DNA of 64,000 bases, from assembly GCF_945957525.1 (NCBI RefSeq), contig NZ_CAMFLA010000008.1, forward strand, positions 124,001 to 188,000, in the 5' to 3' direction. The position numbers and the translations under genes were made by a program. Origin of the DNA: an uncultured Aquitalea sp. (GTDB lineage Bacteria > Pseudomonadota > Gammaproteobacteria > Burkholderiales > Chromobacteriaceae). A model generated the notes under the pieces. The model had not been told where the DNA came from and ran no database searches. It saw only the letters and a program-made list of their open reading frames with translations. Positions 62,707 through 64,000 of the stretch are shown one piece after another. Numbering within the stretch: position 1 is the first letter of the stretch; each line of letters starts with the position of its first letter.

Positions 62707-63519
62707 TCAACCTCCGAACAGGCGTTTCAACAGACCCACTTTCGGAGCCTCGAGGAATCGCATCGGGCGTTCTTCGCCCAGGAAACGGGAAACCACATCG
62801 CCATAGGCTTCGGCAACGTCGGAGCCGGCCAGATGGATGGCAGGGGTGCCGGAGTTGGAGGCTTGCAGCACGGTTTGCGATTCGGGAATCACGCCGATCA
62901 GCGGCACGCGCAGGATTTCTTTTACGTCGTCCACCGACAGCATCTCGCCCTTGTCCACGCGTGCAGGAGAGTAGCGGGTGATCAGCAGGTGTTCTTTCAC
63001 CGGGCTGTCGCCGCGCTCGGCGCGGCGGGACTTGGATGCCAGGATGCCGAGGATGCGGTCGGAGTCGCGTACCGAGGACACTTCCGGGTTGGTGACGATC
63101 AGCGCTTCATCGGCAAAATACAGCGCCATCAGCGCGCCCTTTTCGATGCCGGCCGGGGAGTCGCAGACGATGTTCTCGAAACCCATCTCGGCCAGTTCGT
63201 TCAGCACTTTTTCCACGCCTTCCTGCGACAGCGCGTCTTTGTCGCGCGTCTGGGAAGCCGGGATGATATAGAGGTTGTCGCAGTTCTTGTCCTTGATCAG
63301 CGCTTGGTTCAGCGTAGCTTCGCCGTTCACCACATTGATCAGGTCGTACACCACGCGGCGCTCGCAACCCATGATCAGGTCCAGATTACGCAGGCCGACG
63401 TCAAAGTCGATTACCACGGTCTTGTGGCCGCGCAGGGCAAGGCCGGAGGCGAAGCTGGCGCTGGTGGTAGTTTTGCCGACCCCGCCTTTGCCGGAGGTCA
63501 CAACAATGATTTTTGCCAC
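62707..63519 (-). CDS. minD: Septum site-determining ATPase MinD
   Basis: A 270-aa ParA/MinD ATPase. Deviant Walker A VTSGKGGVGKTTTSASFASG, FDVGLRNLDLIMG, CDSPAGIEKGALMALYFADE; C-terminal amphipathic membrane helix RFLEAPKVGLLKRLFGG. I chose GTG 63519 (VAKIIVVTSGKGG) because AAAGGGA lies 6-8 bp upstream and the length then equals E. coli MinD (270); a longer in-frame reading to 63552 overlaps minC. Confidence 0.96.
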   Translation of the reverse strand: MAKIIVVTSGKGGVGKTTTSASFASGLALRGHKTVVIDFDVGLRNLDLIMGCERRVVYDLINVVNGEATLNQALIKDKNCDNLYIIPASQTRDKDALSQEGVEKVLNELAEMGFENIVCDSPAGIEKGALMALYFADEALIVTNPEVSSVRDSDRILGILASKSRRAERGDSPVKEHLLITRYSPARVDKGEMLSVDDVKEILRVPLIGVIPESQTVLQASNSGTPAIHLAGSDVAEAYGDVVSRFLGEERPMRFLEAPKVGLLKRLFGG

Positions 63520-63541
63520 GGTAAATCCCTTTGAGAATGAG

Positions 63542-64000
63542 TTATTCGCCAAGCGCGGTCATGACCAGGCGCTCGTTTTCGAGAAAGATCTGCGTCGGTT
63601 TGCCCATGATGCTGTCGGGCAGGGCCTGCTCAATAGTGCGATAGACGCCGGCAATGGAAACCAGCTCGGCTTCCATGCTGCGCGCAAAGATGCGGGCGTC
63701 GGCGTTGCCGCGCGCGCCGGCCAGTGCGCGGCCGCGCAAGGGGGCGTACACGTGGATGTTGCCGTCGGCGATGACTTCCGCGCCGGCGCTGACCATGGCC
63801 AGCACGATCAGGTCGCCGCCGCGGGCGTAGATTTGCTGTCCGGCACGTACCGGGCGATCAACAATCATGGCGCTGACGGGGGGAGGAGCAGACGGAACGA
63901 CCGCTTCGGGCTTGGCCGGTTCCGGCGCAGGCTGCGCCGAGCGGGCCTGCGCGGCGGAATGTACATAAGCCATGCCGTAGCGGCTTGCCAGGTCGGCCAG
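63542..64000 (-). CDS. minC: Septum site-determining protein MinC (5' end cut by window edge)
   Basis: At least 153 codons; the N-terminus lies beyond the right edge. The visible part has a Pro/Ala-rich linker ([20 protein letters not shown]) and the C-terminal right-handed beta-helix: [60 protein letters not shown]. It inhibits FtsZ ring assembly away from midcell. First known gene of the minC-minD-minE-oxyR operon. Confidence 0.95.
   Translation of the reverse strand: MADLASRYGMAYVHSAAQARSAQPAPEPAKPEAVVPSAPPPVSAMIVDRPVRAGQQIYARGGDLIVLAMVSAGAEVIADGNIHVYAPLRGRALAGARGNADARIFARSMEAELVSIAGVYRTIEQALPDSIMGKPTQIFLENERLVMTALGE

Overview
The window is a gene-dense, high-GC chromosomal segment of a betaproteobacterium. 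It most resembles the order Neisseriales, in the Chromobacterium/Vogesella/Aquitalea neighbourhood. Support comes from the exbBD-lpxK-trm112-kdsB-adk run, the kdsD-kdsC-lptCAB-rpoN-hpf-ptsN-hprK-rapZ run, the PHP/yciO/M50/trpS ... scpA-scpB-rluB order, and a minCDE operon that continues into oxyR as in Neisseria. I see no phage, transposase, CRISPR array or plasmid gene. Apart from one tRNA-Gly(UCC), the window is protein-coding. The genus is an inference from gene order.

Layout. 1-5.5 kb (mostly minus): S41 peptidase start, EnvC-like activator, gpmI, a small ArsR regulator (plus), a DUF4442 protein and xseA. 5.9-10.4 kb (plus): ExbB/ExbD energy transducer, lipid A kinase LpxK, Trm112-like protein, CMP-KDO synthetase, adenylate kinase, hemolysin-III-like protein. 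10.5-24.5 kb (minus): a two-component system with an HD-GYP output, a DMT transporter, nnr, ubiX, then the long rapZ/hprK/ptsN/hpf/rpoN/lptBAC/kdsCD cluster joining envelope biogenesis to nitrogen-PTS and sigma-54 control. 24.7-32.6 kb: KefB-type antiporter, AsmA protein, two small membrane proteins, tRNA-Gly, an FAD amine oxidoreductase and a DUF4337 protein. 32.7-39.2 kb (plus): an SPFH pair translationally coupled to an Nramp metal importer, then a TerC-type protein, a DUF1615 lipoprotein and a periplasmic binding protein. 39.3-44.9 kb: a polyamine/phosphonate-type ABC importer with a HAD phosphatase and a divergent GntR/UTRA regulator. 45.2-52.6 kb (plus): two tandem paralogous exported proteins of unknown function, asparaginase, a NadR-like ATPase, S4 protein, PHP phosphoesterase, YciO, M50 protease and TrpS. 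52.7-59.5 kb: an unknown membrane protein, ctlX with a divergent LysR, scpA, scpB, rluB, a Nudix protein and greB. 59.6-64 kb: MarR regulator with a divergent aminotransferase, then oxyR-minE-minD-minC (minC cut by the right edge).

The most striking signal is not a gene. The 10-mer GTTGGCCGAA (usually followed by G) occurs exactly 31 times on both strands, about one per 2 kb, where a hand estimate predicts about 0.15. It has almost no strand bias (17 plus, 14 minus). In coding sequence it forces the rarer TTG leucine codon. Once it occurs as a near-perfect inverted pair in an intergenic hairpin. These are the hallmarks of a DNA uptake sequence, but the word differs from the Neisseriaceae DUS dialects I know. 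A second unexplained signal is a pair of co-linear ~160-bp modules at 47.6 and 48.4 kb. Each holds two DnaA-box-like dyads exactly 112 bp apart, and each lies just upstream of a gene.
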